Assembly (NCBI RefSeq): GCF_001550095.1
Contig: NZ_LRUC01000004.1
Location: 62,001 to 126,000, forward strand
From: Celeribacter ethanolicus
Lineage (GTDB): Bacteria; Pseudomonadota; Alphaproteobacteria; Rhodobacterales; Rhodobacteraceae
Length of the DNA: 64,000 nucleotides
Direction: 5' to 3'
Shown piece by piece: positions 32,119 to 40,753 of this stretch. Position 1 is the stretch's first letter. Every line of letters begins with the position of its first letter. A program made the position numbers and the translations under genes. The notes beneath the pieces are model-generated. The model did no database searches. It was not told the DNA's origin and saw nothing but the letters and a program-made list of their open reading frames with translations.

Positions 32119-34923
32119 ATGACATTCGGCAAGGGCAGCCACCTGCATCTGATCGACGGATCGGCCTTTATCTTTCGGGCCTATCATGCGCTTCCCCCGC
32201 TGACGCGCAAATCCGATGGCCTCCCGGTGGGCGCCGTCTCGGGTTTTTGCAACATGCTTTACAAGTATATCGAGGACGCCAGTGGCAATGACGCACCGAC
32301 CCATGCGGCGGTGATTTTCGATCATTCCGGCAAGACCTTTCGCAACGATCTCTACCCCGCCTATAAGGCGAACCGCCCGCCCGCGCCCGAAGACCTCGTG
32401 CCGCAATTCCCGCTGACCCGCGAAGCGACCCGCGCGTTCAACGTCGCCTGCATCGAAATTCAGGGCTTCGAGGCCGATGACATCATCGGCACGCTGGCGC
32501 ATCAGGCGCGCGACGCCGGTGGCCGGGTGACGATCATCTCCTCGGACAAGGACCTGATGCAGTTGGTCGGCGACGGGGTCGAGATGCTCGACCCGATGAA
32601 GAACAAGCGCATCGACCGCGAAGGCGTCGAGGAGAAATTCGGTGTCGGCCCGGAGCGCGTCGTGGACGTTCAGGCGCTTGCGGGCGATTCGGTCGACAAC
32701 GTGCCGGGCGCGCCGGGGATCGGGCTCAAGACCGCCGCGCTTCTGATCAACGAATTCGGCGATCTCGACAGCCTGCTCGCCCGCGCCGAAGAGATCAAAC
32801 AACCGAAACGCCGCGAAACCCTGATCGAGAAAGCCGAACAGATCCGGATTTCCCGCGAGCTGGTGAAACTCGTCTGCGACATGGAGCTGGATTTCACCCT
32901 CGACACGCTCGAAGTGCAGGAACCGGATGCAGACAAGCTCTTGGAGTTCCTGTCGAAAATGGAATTCCGCACCATCGTCAAACGCGTCTCCGACAAGTTC
33001 GGCGTCGCGCCGCCTGCAATCCCCGAGGCTCCCTCGACGGCCAGCGCCCCCGACGCCCCCGCGACGCCGGAATCGAAACCTTTCGACACCGCGGCCTATG
33101 AAAAGGTCTCGACCATGGGCGCGCTCGAACGTTGGATCGACGCGATCTATGCCCGAGGTTATGTCGCCGTCGACACGGAAACCACCGGGCTCGACGAAAT
33201 GGTCGCCGATCTCGTGGGCGTGTCGCTCTGCGTCGAGCCGGGCGTGGCCTGTTACATTCCGGTCGGTCATACGGTGGGAGAGGACGATTTGTTCGGCGGC
33301 TCGAACCTTGTCGACGGGCAGCTCGCCAAGAACATGGTTCTGGACGCGCTCAAACCCGTGCTTGAGGACCCGGGCATCCTCAAGATCGGTCAGAACACGA
33401 AATACGACGCGAAGATTTTCGCGCGCAACGGGATCAAAGTCGCCCCCTGTGACGACACGATGCTGATATCCTACGCGCTTCACGCCGGGATCAACGGCCA
33501 TGGCATGGATACGCTCTCCGAACGCTATCTGAACCACACCCCGATCCCGACGAAAGAGCTTCTGGGCAGCGGAAAATCGGCGATCACATTCGACAAGGTG
33601 GAGATGACAAAGGCCGTCGCCTACGCCGCCGAGGACGCCGACGTCACCCTGCGCCTCTGGCAGATGTTCAAACCACAGCTCCACGCCGAACGCGTCACCA
33701 CGGTCTATGAGACACTGGAACGCCCGCTCTCGCCCGTGCTCGCCAGGATGGAAATGGCGGGCGTACTCGTGGACCGCGATGTGCTCTCGCGCATGTCCAA
33801 CGCCTTCGCCCAGAAAATGGCCGGACTGGAAGACGAGATTCACCAACTCGCGGGCGAAAATTTCAACGTCGGCTCGCCGAAACAGCTTGGTGAAATTCTT
33901 TTCGACAAAATGTCCCTGCCCGGCGGGAAAAAGGGCAAGACCGGCGCCTATGCCACCGGCGCCGACATTCTCGAAGACCTCGCCGCCGAAGGCCACGAGT
34001 TGCCCGCCCGCGTGCTCGACTGGCGCCAGCTTTCCAAGCTGAAATCGACCTACACCGATGCGCTTCAGACCTTCATCAACGCCGAAACGGGACGCGTTCA
34101 CACCTCGTACCTGCAAACCGGCGCGGTCACCGGGCGGCTGTCCTCCTCCGACCCGAACCTGCAAAACATCCCGGTGCGTTCAGAGGAGGGCCGCCGCATC
34201 CGCGAGGCCTTCATCGCCCCCAAGGGTCGCAAGCTGATCTCGCTCGACTATAGCCAGATCGAGCTGCGCATCCTCGCCCATGTCGCGAACATCGACAGCC
34301 TGAAACAGGCCTTCCGCGACGGGCTGGACATTCACGCCATGACCGCCTCCGAGATGTTTGGCGTGCCGATCGAAGGCATGGACCCGATGGTCCGCCGCCA
34401 GGCCAAAGCGATCAACTTCGGCGTCATCTACGGCATCTCCGGTTTCGGCCTCGCCCGCAACCTGCGTATCCCGCGTGCCGAGGCACAGGGCTTTATCGAC
34501 CGTTATTTCGAACGCTTCCCCGGCATCAAACAGTACATGGACGACACGGTGGAGTTCGCAAAAGATCACAAATACGTCCAGACCCTGTTCGGTCGCAAAA
34601 TCCACACGCCGGAAATCGGCGCCAAAGGCCCGCAGGCGGGTTTTGCCAAACGTCAGGCGATCAACGCGCCGATCCAGGGCTCCGCCGCCGACATCATCCG
34701 CCGCGCCATGATCCGCATGCCCGAGGCGATCAAGGACCTGCCCGCCACCATGCTGTTGCAGGTGCATGACGAATTGATTTTCGAAGTGGACGAAGATGCC
34801 TGCGATGCGGTGATCGAGGTGGTCAAGGACGTGATGGAAAACGCCGCCGCCCCTGCCGTGCATCTCGATGTCCCGATCGAAGTGGACGCGGGCATCGGCG
34901 ACACCTGGGCGGAAGCGCACTAG
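32119..34923 (+). CDS. polA: DNA polymerase I
   Basis: 934 residues with all three domains. The 5'-3' exonuclease (about 1-300) has LHLIDGSAFIFRAYHALPPL, GFEADDIIGTLA and ALAGDSVDNVPG. The 3'-5' proofreading domain (about 330-520) keeps its acidic residues in VAVDTETTGLD, IGQNTKYDAKIF and YAAEDADVTL, so proofreading should be active. The polymerase domain (about 560-934) has motif A LISLDYSQIELRILAHV, motif B RRQAKAINFGVIYGISGFG and motif C LLQVHDELIFEV. It fills gaps in repair and removes Okazaki primers. ATG at 32119 is chosen for the conserved N-terminus. A repeat-built terminator follows. Confidence 0.97.
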   Translation: MTFGKGSHLHLIDGSAFIFRAYHALPPLTRKSDGLPVGAVSGFCNMLYKYIEDASGNDAPTHAAVIFDHSGKTFRNDLYPAYKANRPPAPEDLVPQFPLTREATRAFNVACIEIQGFEADDIIGTLAHQARDAGGRVTIISSDKDLMQLVGDGVEMLDPMKNKRIDREGVEEKFGVGPERVVDVQALAGDSVDNVPGAPGIGLKTAALLINEFGDLDSLLARAEEIKQPKRRETLIEKAEQIRISRELVKLVCDMELDFTLDTLEVQEPDADKLLEFLSKMEFRTIVKRVSDKFGVAPPAIPEAPSTASAPDAPATPESKPFDTAAYEKVSTMGALERWIDAIYARGYVAVDTETTGLDEMVADLVGVSLCVEPGVACYIPVGHTVGEDDLFGGSNLVDGQLAKNMVLDALKPVLEDPGILKIGQNTKYDAKIFARNGIKVAPCDDTMLISYALHAGINGHGMDTLSERYLNHTPIPTKELLGSGKSAITFDKVEMTKAVAYAAEDADVTLRLWQMFKPQLHAERVTTVYETLERPLSPVLARMEMAGVLVDRDVLSRMSNAFAQKMAGLEDEIHQLAGENFNVGSPKQLGEILFDKMSLPGGKKGKTGAYATGADILEDLAAEGHELPARVLDWRQLSKLKSTYTDALQTFINAETGRVHTSYLQTGAVTGRLSSSDPNLQNIPVRSEEGRRIREAFIAPKGRKLISLDYSQIELRILAHVANIDSLKQAFRDGLDIHAMTASEMFGVPIEGMDPMVRRQAKAINFGVIYGISGFGLARNLRIPRAEAQGFIDRYFERFPGIKQYMDDTVEFAKDHKYVQTLFGRKIHTPEIGAKGPQAGFAKRQAINAPIQGSAADIIRRAMIRMPEAIKDLPATMLLQVHDELIFEVDEDACDAVIEVVKDVMENAAAPAVHLDVPIEVDAGIGDTWAEAH

Positions 34924-34925
34924 AC

Positions 34926-35006
34926 GTTTCCTTTGCTGTCCAAATACTCAAAACGGCGCGCAGGTGGAAACCCGCGCGCCGTTTGAGTATTTAGACCATC
35001 CGAAAA
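34926..35006. repeat. Two inverted GAGTATTT repeats (copies 5 and 6) forming a terminator
   Basis: Copy 5 (34926-34949, minus) and copy 6 (34985-35006, plus) face each other. With the GC-rich bases between them they form a stem of about 19 base pairs (AAATACTCAAAACGGCGCGC against GCGCGCCGTTTGAGTATTT, one bulged A) with a 13-base loop. It lies between the convergent polA and adenosine-kinase-like genes, so it probably ends transcription from both sides. Confidence 0.75.
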
Positions 35007-35009
35007 GCC

Positions 35010-35996
35010 TCAGATCAGCCCCTGTTTCTGGAACAGAATCTTCATGTCCGTCTCGGGGCGCGGCCCGATGTGAGAGATGACCTCGGCGGCGGCGACGCAG
35101 CCCATGCGCCCGCTGGTCTCAAGGCTCTGGCCGGTGGCCAAACCATAGAGGAAGCCCGCCGCGAACTGATCGCCCGCGCCGGTGGTGTCGACCGGCTGCA
35201 CGCGATGCACCGGCACAACGGCCTCCTCGTCCCCGCGCACCAGCACCACGTCGGAGCCGGAGCGGGTGCAGACCACCAGCCCGGATTCGCTTGCTGCAGT
35301 TTCCAGCGCCGTCGAGAGGTCCGTCTGGTAGAGGCTTTCCCACTCGTGCTCGTTGCCGATCACGAAATCCATTTCCTTCACAAATTTACGGAAATCGTCA
35401 CGGTGACGGTCGACGCAGAACGGATCGGACAGCGAAATCCCGACCATGCCGCCCGCCTTGTGGGTCAGCTCGGCGGCGCGGTTGAACGCCTCCTTGCCCT
35501 TGGGTTTGTCGTAGAGATAGCCTTCGAGGAACATGATCTCCGTGTCGGACGCCGCCGTTTCTGGCACGTCCTGCGACGAGATTTCCGAGGAAATCCCGAG
35601 ATAGGTGTTCATCGAGCGCTCCCCGTCCGGCGACACGAAAATCATCGACCGCGAGGTCGGAAGCTCGCCGCCCTGCACCGGCGGATTGACGAAGGCCGTG
35701 CCATCGGCCTCCATTTCGGCGGCGTAGAACCGCCCCAGAGCGTCGTCATGCACCCGGCCGATAAAGCCGGTTTTCAGCCCCAGCGCGCCAAGCCCCGCCA
35801 GCGTATTGGCGACCGAGCCGCCCGGCGTCTGCACCCGGTTGGTCATCGCACCGTATAGCATCTCGCCCCGTGCGCGCTCCACAAGCTGCATGATGCCCTT
35901 TTCGATCCCCATGAGTTCAAGGAAATTGTCATCGGCCTGGGTGATCACATCGACGATGGCGTTGCCGATGCCGACAACCTGATAGGTTTTAGTCAA
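35010..35996 (-). CDS. PfkB-family sugar/nucleoside kinase, adenosine-kinase-like
   Basis: 328 residues of the PfkB fold: YQVVGIGNAIVDVI at the start, VQTPGGSVANTLAGLGALGL (substrate-binding Gly-Gly) and VDTTGAGDQFAAGFLYG with the catalytic Asp and anion hole. Rhodobacterales homologues are annotated as adenosine kinase; substrate choice is not proven by sequence. The TTG at 35996 overlaps the nth stop by eight bases and has GAGGAGAAG just before it, better than the ATG ten codons upstream inside nth. This overlap suggests nth and the kinase are co-translated. Confidence 0.88.
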   Translation of the reverse strand: MTKTYQVVGIGNAIVDVITQADDNFLELMGIEKGIMQLVERARGEMLYGAMTNRVQTPGGSVANTLAGLGALGLKTGFIGRVHDDALGRFYAAEMEADGTAFVNPPVQGGELPTSRSMIFVSPDGERSMNTYLGISSEISSQDVPETAASDTEIMFLEGYLYDKPKGKEAFNRAAELTHKAGGMVGISLSDPFCVDRHRDDFRKFVKEMDFVIGNEHEWESLYQTDLSTALETAASESGLVVCTRSGSDVVLVRGDEEAVVPVHRVQPVDTTGAGDQFAAGFLYGLATGQSLETSGRMGCVAAAEVISHIGPRPETDMKILFQKQGLI

Positions 35997-36636
35997 GGTT
36001 CTTCTCCTCGAAGTCACAGAGGTCACGGATGAGACAGGCGCTGCATTTCGGCTTGCGCGCGGTGCAGGTATAGCGCCCGTGCAGGATCATCCAGTGATGG
36101 GCATGTTGTTGAAATTCGGCGGGAATATGGTCTTCGATGGCGCGCTCGACCGCGACGACATCCTTGCCGACCGCGACGCCCGAGCGATTACCGAAACGAA
36201 AGATATGGGTGTCCACCGCCTGCGTCGGCACATGCCACCACATGTTCAGAACGACATTGGCGGTCTTGCGCCCGACGCCCGGCAGACTCTCCAGAGCGGC
36301 GCGCGACGAGGGCACTTCGCCCTCGTACTGATCGACGAGAATCTGGCTCAGTTTAATGACGTTCTTGGCCTTGTTGCGGTAAAGCCCGATGGTCTTGATG
36401 TGCGCGATCAGCCCCTCTTCGCCGAGATCGAGCATCTTTTGCGGTGTGTCGGCGATCTTGAACAGCTCTTTCGTCGCCTTGTTCACGCCCTTGTCCGTGG
36501 CCTGCGCAGACAGTGCCACAGCCACCACGAGCGTATAGGCATTGGTATGATCGAGTTCCCCCTTCGGCTCCGGCTCGGCGGCTCGGAAGCGGGTGAAAAT
36601 CTCTTTGATCGTGTGATAATCGAGCTGTTTCGTCAT
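35989..36636 (-). CDS. nth: Endonuclease III (DNA glycosylase/AP lyase)
   Basis: 215 residues. The helix-hairpin-helix LPGVGRKTANVVL supplies the catalytic Lys, AVDTHIFRFGNR the catalytic Asp, and the C-terminal CTARKPKCSACLIRDLC holds the [4Fe-4S] cluster with C-x6-C-x2-C-x5-C spacing. It removes oxidised pyrimidines from DNA in base-excision repair. ATG at 36636 gives the usual length; the longer open frame upstream runs under the opposite-strand Hint gene. It overlaps the downstream kinase gene. Confidence 0.96.
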   Translation of the reverse strand: MTKQLDYHTIKEIFTRFRAAEPEPKGELDHTNAYTLVVAVALSAQATDKGVNKATKELFKIADTPQKMLDLGEEGLIAHIKTIGLYRNKAKNVIKLSQILVDQYEGEVPSSRAALESLPGVGRKTANVVLNMWWHVPTQAVDTHIFRFGNRSGVAVGKDVVAVERAIEDHIPAEFQQHAHHWMILHGRYTCTARKPKCSACLIRDLCDFEEKNLD

Positions 36637-36798
36637 AAAGGTTCTAATGCCTTGTCCGGCCCGGTCGGGCAAGCTGTTCCTGTGTCGCGAAAAGTTTTCA
36701 TAAAATGCGATGCAAACAAAGGGCAAATCGCCCTGGGCGATTAAACTCGCGTTCAGGTCTCTGCCGCAAAATGCCCCGTGAATTTCGGGAAAATCGAC

Positions 36799-37431
36799 AT
36801 GACTGAGAACACGGCAATGGACAACGGCGCAGCGCCTGGCGCCCTCTCCGGATTTGGCCCCGGCGTGGTCGTCGAAACGACGGAGGGCCCACAACCGGTC
36901 GAATGGCTGCGACCCGGAGATCTCCTTCTGACCCGCGATCACGGCTACCGCCCGGTGATCTGGACCGGGCGCAGCCCCCTCTCCGTCGCTCCGCCCGTGC
37001 GCATTGCCGCGGGTGCGCTCGGAACACGCATTCCGGATCGCGATCTTGTCCTGTCCTCGGCCCATCACGTGCTGTTGCGCTCACCACAGATCGAACTGCA
37101 CTTCGCGACAGAGGAGGTGCTCGTGCCGGTCTCCGACATCGCGACAGAGGAGGAAAGCGGCATGTCCCTGGCGGACCCCGCCTATGGCTATTGCCACATT
37201 GTCATGGGCCAGCATGAGCTCATTCTGGCGGAAGGGGTCTGGCTCGAAAGCCTGTTTCCCGGGGAGACCACGCTCAACCTGCTCGGCGCCGTGGCGCGTG
37301 CCGAGATCGCCACGAGACTCGGTCAGGATGCCATGGCGCGGCTGCATACGGCCCGCCCCCTGCTCCTCCCCGGCGAGGCCGCCGTCCTGCATCCCCGCTC
37401 CGCCATCGCTGCCACACGCATGGCAGCCTGA
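36799..37431 (+). CDS. Hint-domain (Hint_2-like) protein
   Basis: 210 residues. GFGPGVVVETTEGPQPVEWL opens a Hedgehog/intein-type fold, followed by LRPGDLLLTRDHGYRPVIWTGR, IPDRDLVLSSAHHVLLRS and AEGVWLESLFPGE. In these secreted alphaproteobacterial proteins the Hint_2 domain normally follows calcium-binding repeats; here it stands alone with no repeat and no signal peptide, and the usual catalytic Cys/Ser after the first strand (C-F-x-P-G) is replaced (SGFGPG), so self-cleavage is doubtful. Function unknown. ATG at 36799 follows GGGAAAATCGAC. Confidence 0.8.
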   Translation: MTENTAMDNGAAPGALSGFGPGVVVETTEGPQPVEWLRPGDLLLTRDHGYRPVIWTGRSPLSVAPPVRIAAGALGTRIPDRDLVLSSAHHVLLRSPQIELHFATEEVLVPVSDIATEEESGMSLADPAYGYCHIVMGQHELILAEGVWLESLFPGETTLNLLGAVARAEIATRLGQDAMARLHTARPLLLPGEAAVLHPRSAIAATRMAA

Positions 37432-37507
37432 TCCGAATGGAACGGATCACAGAGCTTTGCACAAGTTTCGGGTCGGCACGGTGGCCCCGGTCCGCTAATC
37501 TCCGGGC

Positions 37508-38407
37508 ATGTCACTCCGGAGCACCGCCTTGTCCACCCTGCCCCTCGAAGACCGTTATCATTACAACATCATCCGGCGCGCCATCGACCTGATCGACGCC
37601 GCCGCCCTGCCCCTGTCGCTTGACGCCTTGGCCGCCGAGCTGGGCATGAGTCCGCATCATCTGCAAAAGCTTTTCACCCAATGGGCCGGCGTCTCGCCGA
37701 AACGCTTCCAACAATATCTCACGCTCGGTCATGCCAAGGCACTGATCGACAACCGCCACACCATGCTCGACACCGCTGACGCCACCGGGCTTTCGAGCAC
37801 CGGTCGCCTGCATGACCTGTTCCTGCGCTGGGAGGCGATGACCCCGGGGGAATTCGCCCGTAAAGGCGATGGTCTCAACATCTCCTACGGGCTCTGCACC
37901 ACCCCCTTTGGCGAAGCCCTCGCCATGGCAACCGATCGCGGGCTTTGTGCCCTGGCCTTCACCTCGGAAACCGGTCGCGAGGCGGCCTTCGCCGATCTCT
38001 CTGCCCGCTGGCCCGCCGCACATTATGTCGAAGCGCCTGAAACCATCCGGCCGCTGATCGACACGGCACTTGGCGGAGGAACCATGCCGCTCCACCTTAT
38101 CGGCGCGCCGTTCCAGATCAAGGTCTGGGAAGCTCTCCTCTCGATCCCCTCCGGGCATGTCACCACCTATTCCGACATCGCCCAAGCCATCGGCAACCCG
38201 AAAGCCGTGCGTGCGGTCGGCACCGCCGTCGGACGCAATCCGGTGAGCTGGCTGATCCCCTGCCACCGGGTGCTGCGCAAGACCGGCGCTCTGGGCGGCT
38301 ATCACTGGGGCCTGCCGGTGAAACGCGCGATTCTGGCCTATGAAAGTGCGCAGGCCGACGCGACGCGGCCCGATGCGCCTGAGCGAAAACCCGCCACATT
38401 CGCGTGA
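37508..38407 (+). CDS. AraC-type HTH fused to O6-methylguanine-DNA methyltransferase (Ada-like)
   Basis: 299 residues. The N-terminal ~110 residues form an AraC HTH (LDALAAELGMSPHHLQKLFTQW, GVSPKRFQQYLTLGHAK). The C-terminal half is an alkyltransferase with FQIKVWEALLSIPSGHVTTY, AVRAVGTAVGRNPVSWLIPCHR and the acceptor Cys252 in PCHR. It repairs O6-alkylguanine by taking the alkyl group irreversibly. The Ada N-terminal zinc domain, which senses phosphotriester damage and activates transcription, is missing, so any gene control must work differently. Confidence 0.9.
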   Translation: MSLRSTALSTLPLEDRYHYNIIRRAIDLIDAAALPLSLDALAAELGMSPHHLQKLFTQWAGVSPKRFQQYLTLGHAKALIDNRHTMLDTADATGLSSTGRLHDLFLRWEAMTPGEFARKGDGLNISYGLCTTPFGEALAMATDRGLCALAFTSETGREAAFADLSARWPAAHYVEAPETIRPLIDTALGGGTMPLHLIGAPFQIKVWEALLSIPSGHVTTYSDIAQAIGNPKAVRAVGTAVGRNPVSWLIPCHRVLRKTGALGGYHWGLPVKRAILAYESAQADATRPDAPERKPATFA

Positions 38408-38486
38408 TCGCTCAAAATCCACCGTGCCAGAGGCAAGCGACAGCGCTAAAACCAGCGTCAAGAGCAGTTTTTCAGGAGGATCAAAC

Positions 38487-39134
38487 ATGAAATCCCCGCT
38501 TTACATCGCCATCCCGCTGGTCTCCGCCTTCGGCCTGACCGCCTGTATGGACACTTACGATGCCAATTCCAAAGCCACGCAAGGCGCGGTCGTCGGCGCC
38601 ACCCTCGGCGGCATCGCTGCGGCGGCCACCTCGGGCAAGAATGACAAGCTGGCCAAGACCGCCGTCGGCGCGATGATCGGCGGAGCCATCGGTGGCGCCA
38701 TCGGCACCCAGCTCGACAAACAGGCCGCCGATCTCCAGCAATCCATGGGGAATGGCGACGTCAAAATCGTCAACACCGGTTCGCAGCTCATCGTGACCAT
38801 GCCGCAGGACATCCTGTTCGCCACCGACAGCGCCGTCGTCGTGCCCTCGCTGCAAGACGACCTGCGCGCTCTGGCCTACAACCTTCAGGATTATCCGAGC
38901 ACCACGGTGCAGATCATCGGCCACACCGACAACACCGGCTCGGCCACCTACAACCAGGAACTGTCGACCCGCCGCGCCTCTGCCGTTGCGACCATCCTGC
39001 GCGCCAACGGTGTCGCCTCCGGTCGGATTCAGGCCTTTGGCCGTGGCGAGGATGCCCCCATCGCAACCAACCTGACCCCCGAAGGCCGGGCGCAGAACCG
39101 TCGCGTGGAGATCGTCATCACCCCGATGACCTGA
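38487..39134 (+). CDS. OmpA-family outer-membrane lipoprotein with glycine zipper
   Basis: 215 residues. The lipobox GLTAC puts the lipidated Cys at position 20. A glycine-zipper segment (GAVVGATLGGIAAAATSG, GAMIGGAIGGAIGTQLD) precedes a C-terminal OmpA peptidoglycan-binding domain (about 100-215) with VQIIGHTDNTGSATYNQELS and the GRAQNRRVEIVI end. It likely ties the outer membrane to peptidoglycan. CAGGAGGATCAAAC precedes the ATG. A terminator follows. Confidence 0.9.
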   Translation: MKSPLYIAIPLVSAFGLTACMDTYDANSKATQGAVVGATLGGIAAAATSGKNDKLAKTAVGAMIGGAIGGAIGTQLDKQAADLQQSMGNGDVKIVNTGSQLIVTMPQDILFATDSAVVVPSLQDDLRALAYNLQDYPSTTVQIIGHTDNTGSATYNQELSTRRASAVATILRANGVASGRIQAFGRGEDAPIATNLTPEGRAQNRRVEIVITPMT

Positions 39135-39157
39135 TCTGTTGTTCAGCCACGATTTCG

Positions 39158-39185
39158 AAAGGCCGGGGCATGCTCCGGCCTTTTT
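39158..39185 (+). terminator. Intrinsic terminator after the OmpA lipoprotein
   Basis: AAAGGCCGG and CCGGCCTTT pair around GGCATGCT, followed by six T. Confidence 0.85.
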
Positions 39186-39250
39186 TCATGCCGGTTTTTC
39201 TCATGGCTCCCTGCCCGGCGCGGCCCTATAATCTGCCCAAAGGAGCCGCC

Positions 39251-40021
39251 ATGCCGTTTCAGAGAATCCAAGCCGAAAAGCTCAGCGCCTCCGTCGTGCG
39301 GCAGATCGAGCTTCTGATCCTGCGCGGCATTCTGCGCCCCGGCGAACGCCTGCCCTCAGAGCGCGATCTGGCGGAGCGGCTCGGCGTCTCCCGGCCATCG
39401 CTGCGAGAAGCCATTTCCGAATTGTCCGCCAAGGGGCTGATCGAGACCCGTGCCAATGCCGGGGTGTTCGTGGCCGATGTCCTGGGGTCCGCCTTCTCGC
39501 CCGCGCTCGTGTCGCTCTTCGCAAGCCATGACGAGGCAGTGTTCGATTACGTCGCTTTTCGCCGCGACATGGAGGGGCTCGCCGCCGAGCGCGCCGCGAA
39601 ACTGGCCTCCGACACCGATCTCAAGGTGATCGACGCGATCTTCCGCAAAATGGAAGCGGCCCACCCCAAGCGCAATCCCTCAGAAGAGGCGCGACTCGAC
39701 GCCGAATTTCACCTCGCCATCATCGAAGCTTCGCATAACGTGATCATGCTGCACATGATGCGCTCGATGTTCGATCTGTTGCGCGAGGGCGTGTTCTACA
39801 ACCGCTCCGTGATGTTCAAGCAACGCACCAACCGCGCCCAGCTTCTCGACCAGCATCGCGCGATCAACGAGGCCCTTCAGGCCCGGACCCCGGAGGCCGC
39901 CCGCGCCGCCGTGACGCGCCATCTCGACTATGTCGAAGAGGCGCTCAAGGATCAGCAAAAATTCGAACAGAATGAAGAGATCGCCCGCCTGCGCTACGCC
40001 CATGAAACGGGGCGTGCTTAA
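39251..40021 (+). CDS. GntR-family (FadR subfamily, FCD) transcriptional regulator
   Basis: 256 residues. The winged HTH (about 5-75) reads SASVVRQIELLILRGILRPG, LPSERDLAERLGVSRPSLRE. The FCD ligand domain (about 95-240) contains the metal-site pattern DAEFHLAIIEASHN, with later His residues in LLDQHRAINEAL and VTRHLDYV. It resembles PdhR/GlcC/LldR regulators responding to 2-hydroxy or 2-oxo acids. The inverted repeat upstream of glcD (15370) is a possible target, though far away. AAAGGAGCCGCC precedes the ATG. It is not near a metabolic operon. Confidence 0.88.
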   Translation: MPFQRIQAEKLSASVVRQIELLILRGILRPGERLPSERDLAERLGVSRPSLREAISELSAKGLIETRANAGVFVADVLGSAFSPALVSLFASHDEAVFDYVAFRRDMEGLAAERAAKLASDTDLKVIDAIFRKMEAAHPKRNPSEEARLDAEFHLAIIEASHNVIMLHMMRSMFDLLREGVFYNRSVMFKQRTNRAQLLDQHRAINEALQARTPEAARAAVTRHLDYVEEALKDQQKFEQNEEIARLRYAHETGRA

Positions 40022-40200
40022 GTCATAGCCGCGAGATTTCATCGACACAGACCCAAGCAAAAGCGTGCATCTTGGAACAGGTGCACGTCGATTGGAATAT
40101 ATATAATTCTCCATATTGTTGCGCTTAAAGAGGTTTCATAGGGCTGAAGGAGTTTCAAACGCCATGTGCGTCCAGATGAATTCCTGTTGGAGCCATATTG
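40022..40200. other. AT-rich gap before the small HTH gene
   Basis: 179 bases with no clear gene. An A/T tract (GGAATATATATAATTC, about 40094-40109) probably marks the promoter of the small HTH gene. An ATG at 40163 with a GAAGGAG before it opens a different frame overlapping the HTH gene; I do not regard it as a gene. Confidence 0.4.
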
Positions 40201-40455
40201 ATGAAATGTCTTGGAGAAACTCCCAGTCCGCTTTCTCCGCGTCAGGCCCAGGTGCTATGCCTTCTTGCTCATGGGTATCGCTTGGGAGAAGTGGCCCTGC
40301 ATCTGGGAATCAGCGATTCCGCCGTTAATCTCTATCTCTCGAACACCAGACGAAAACTTGGCCTGAAGACAAACGAACAATGTCTGGCATTGGCCGTCCA
40401 CAACGGCTGGCTGAAACAGGATTGCCTGTCTCACAGCCTGGATAAAGCCCGTTAG
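40201..40455 (+). CDS. Minimal LuxR/GerE-type HTH protein
   Basis: 84 residues, essentially only the LuxR-type HTH: LSPRQAQVLCLLAHGYRLGE, then VALHLGISDSAVNLYLSNTR and RKLGLKTNEQCLALAV. No receiver or autoinducer domain is attached, so it is either constitutively DNA-binding or controlled by a partner. Its codon use and base composition are more A/T-rich than neighbours, which may mean later acquisition. The ATG at 40201 has GGAG eight bases before it. A 64-residue membrane protein follows 39 bases later and may be co-transcribed. Confidence 0.8.
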   Translation: MKCLGETPSPLSPRQAQVLCLLAHGYRLGEVALHLGISDSAVNLYLSNTRRKLGLKTNEQCLALAVHNGWLKQDCLSHSLDKAR

Positions 40456-40494
40456 ACCGCACCACAAACTTCCTCAGAGAAACAGGATCATCCA

Positions 40495-40689
40495 GTGATA
40501 TTCCTTCTTGGCTATCTCTCTCTCATGGCGGCAATTTTTGGGGCACTGTTGAGCTATGCGTATTTCTTTTATGCCCAAAATGCTTTGCTGACACGGTTGC
40601 AACTGGGGATCCTTGCCTTTTTGGCCGCCTTGTTCATAGCCTTGAGCTTATATTTTGGCCGATTGGTGCTCGTCTTGTTCCAAGAATAG
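40495..40689 (+). CDS. Tiny two-helix membrane protein, unknown function
   Basis: 64 residues from a GTG start: helices IFLLGYLSLMAAIFGALLSY and LGILAFLAALFIALSLYF with a short loop (AQNALLTRLQ). CAGGA lies 10 bases before the GTG. Like the HTH gene upstream it is more A/T-rich than the surroundings. A strong terminator follows 2 bases after the stop, supporting a real transcript. No known family recognised. Confidence 0.6.
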   Translation: MIFLLGYLSLMAAIFGALLSYAYFFYAQNALLTRLQLGILAFLAALFIALSLYFGRLVLVLFQE

Positions 40690-40690
40690 A

Positions 40691-40717
40691 AAAAGCCCCG
40701 CTTTTGGCGGGGCTTTT
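40691..40717. terminator. Bidirectional intrinsic terminator
   Basis: AAAAGCCCCGC pairs perfectly with GCGGGGCTTTT around TTTTG-type loop; serves the small membrane gene and the convergent atp operon. Confidence 0.9.
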
Positions 40718-40753
40718 CAATTCGGGGTCAGATCGATCCGGTCAGGAAACCGA

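Noticed and set aside
40163-40328. Open frame with a good ribosome-binding site overlapping the LuxR-type gene
   Set aside because: It overlaps the HTH gene in another frame and its translation has no recognisable feature; the HTH frame has a clear domain and own ribosome-binding site.
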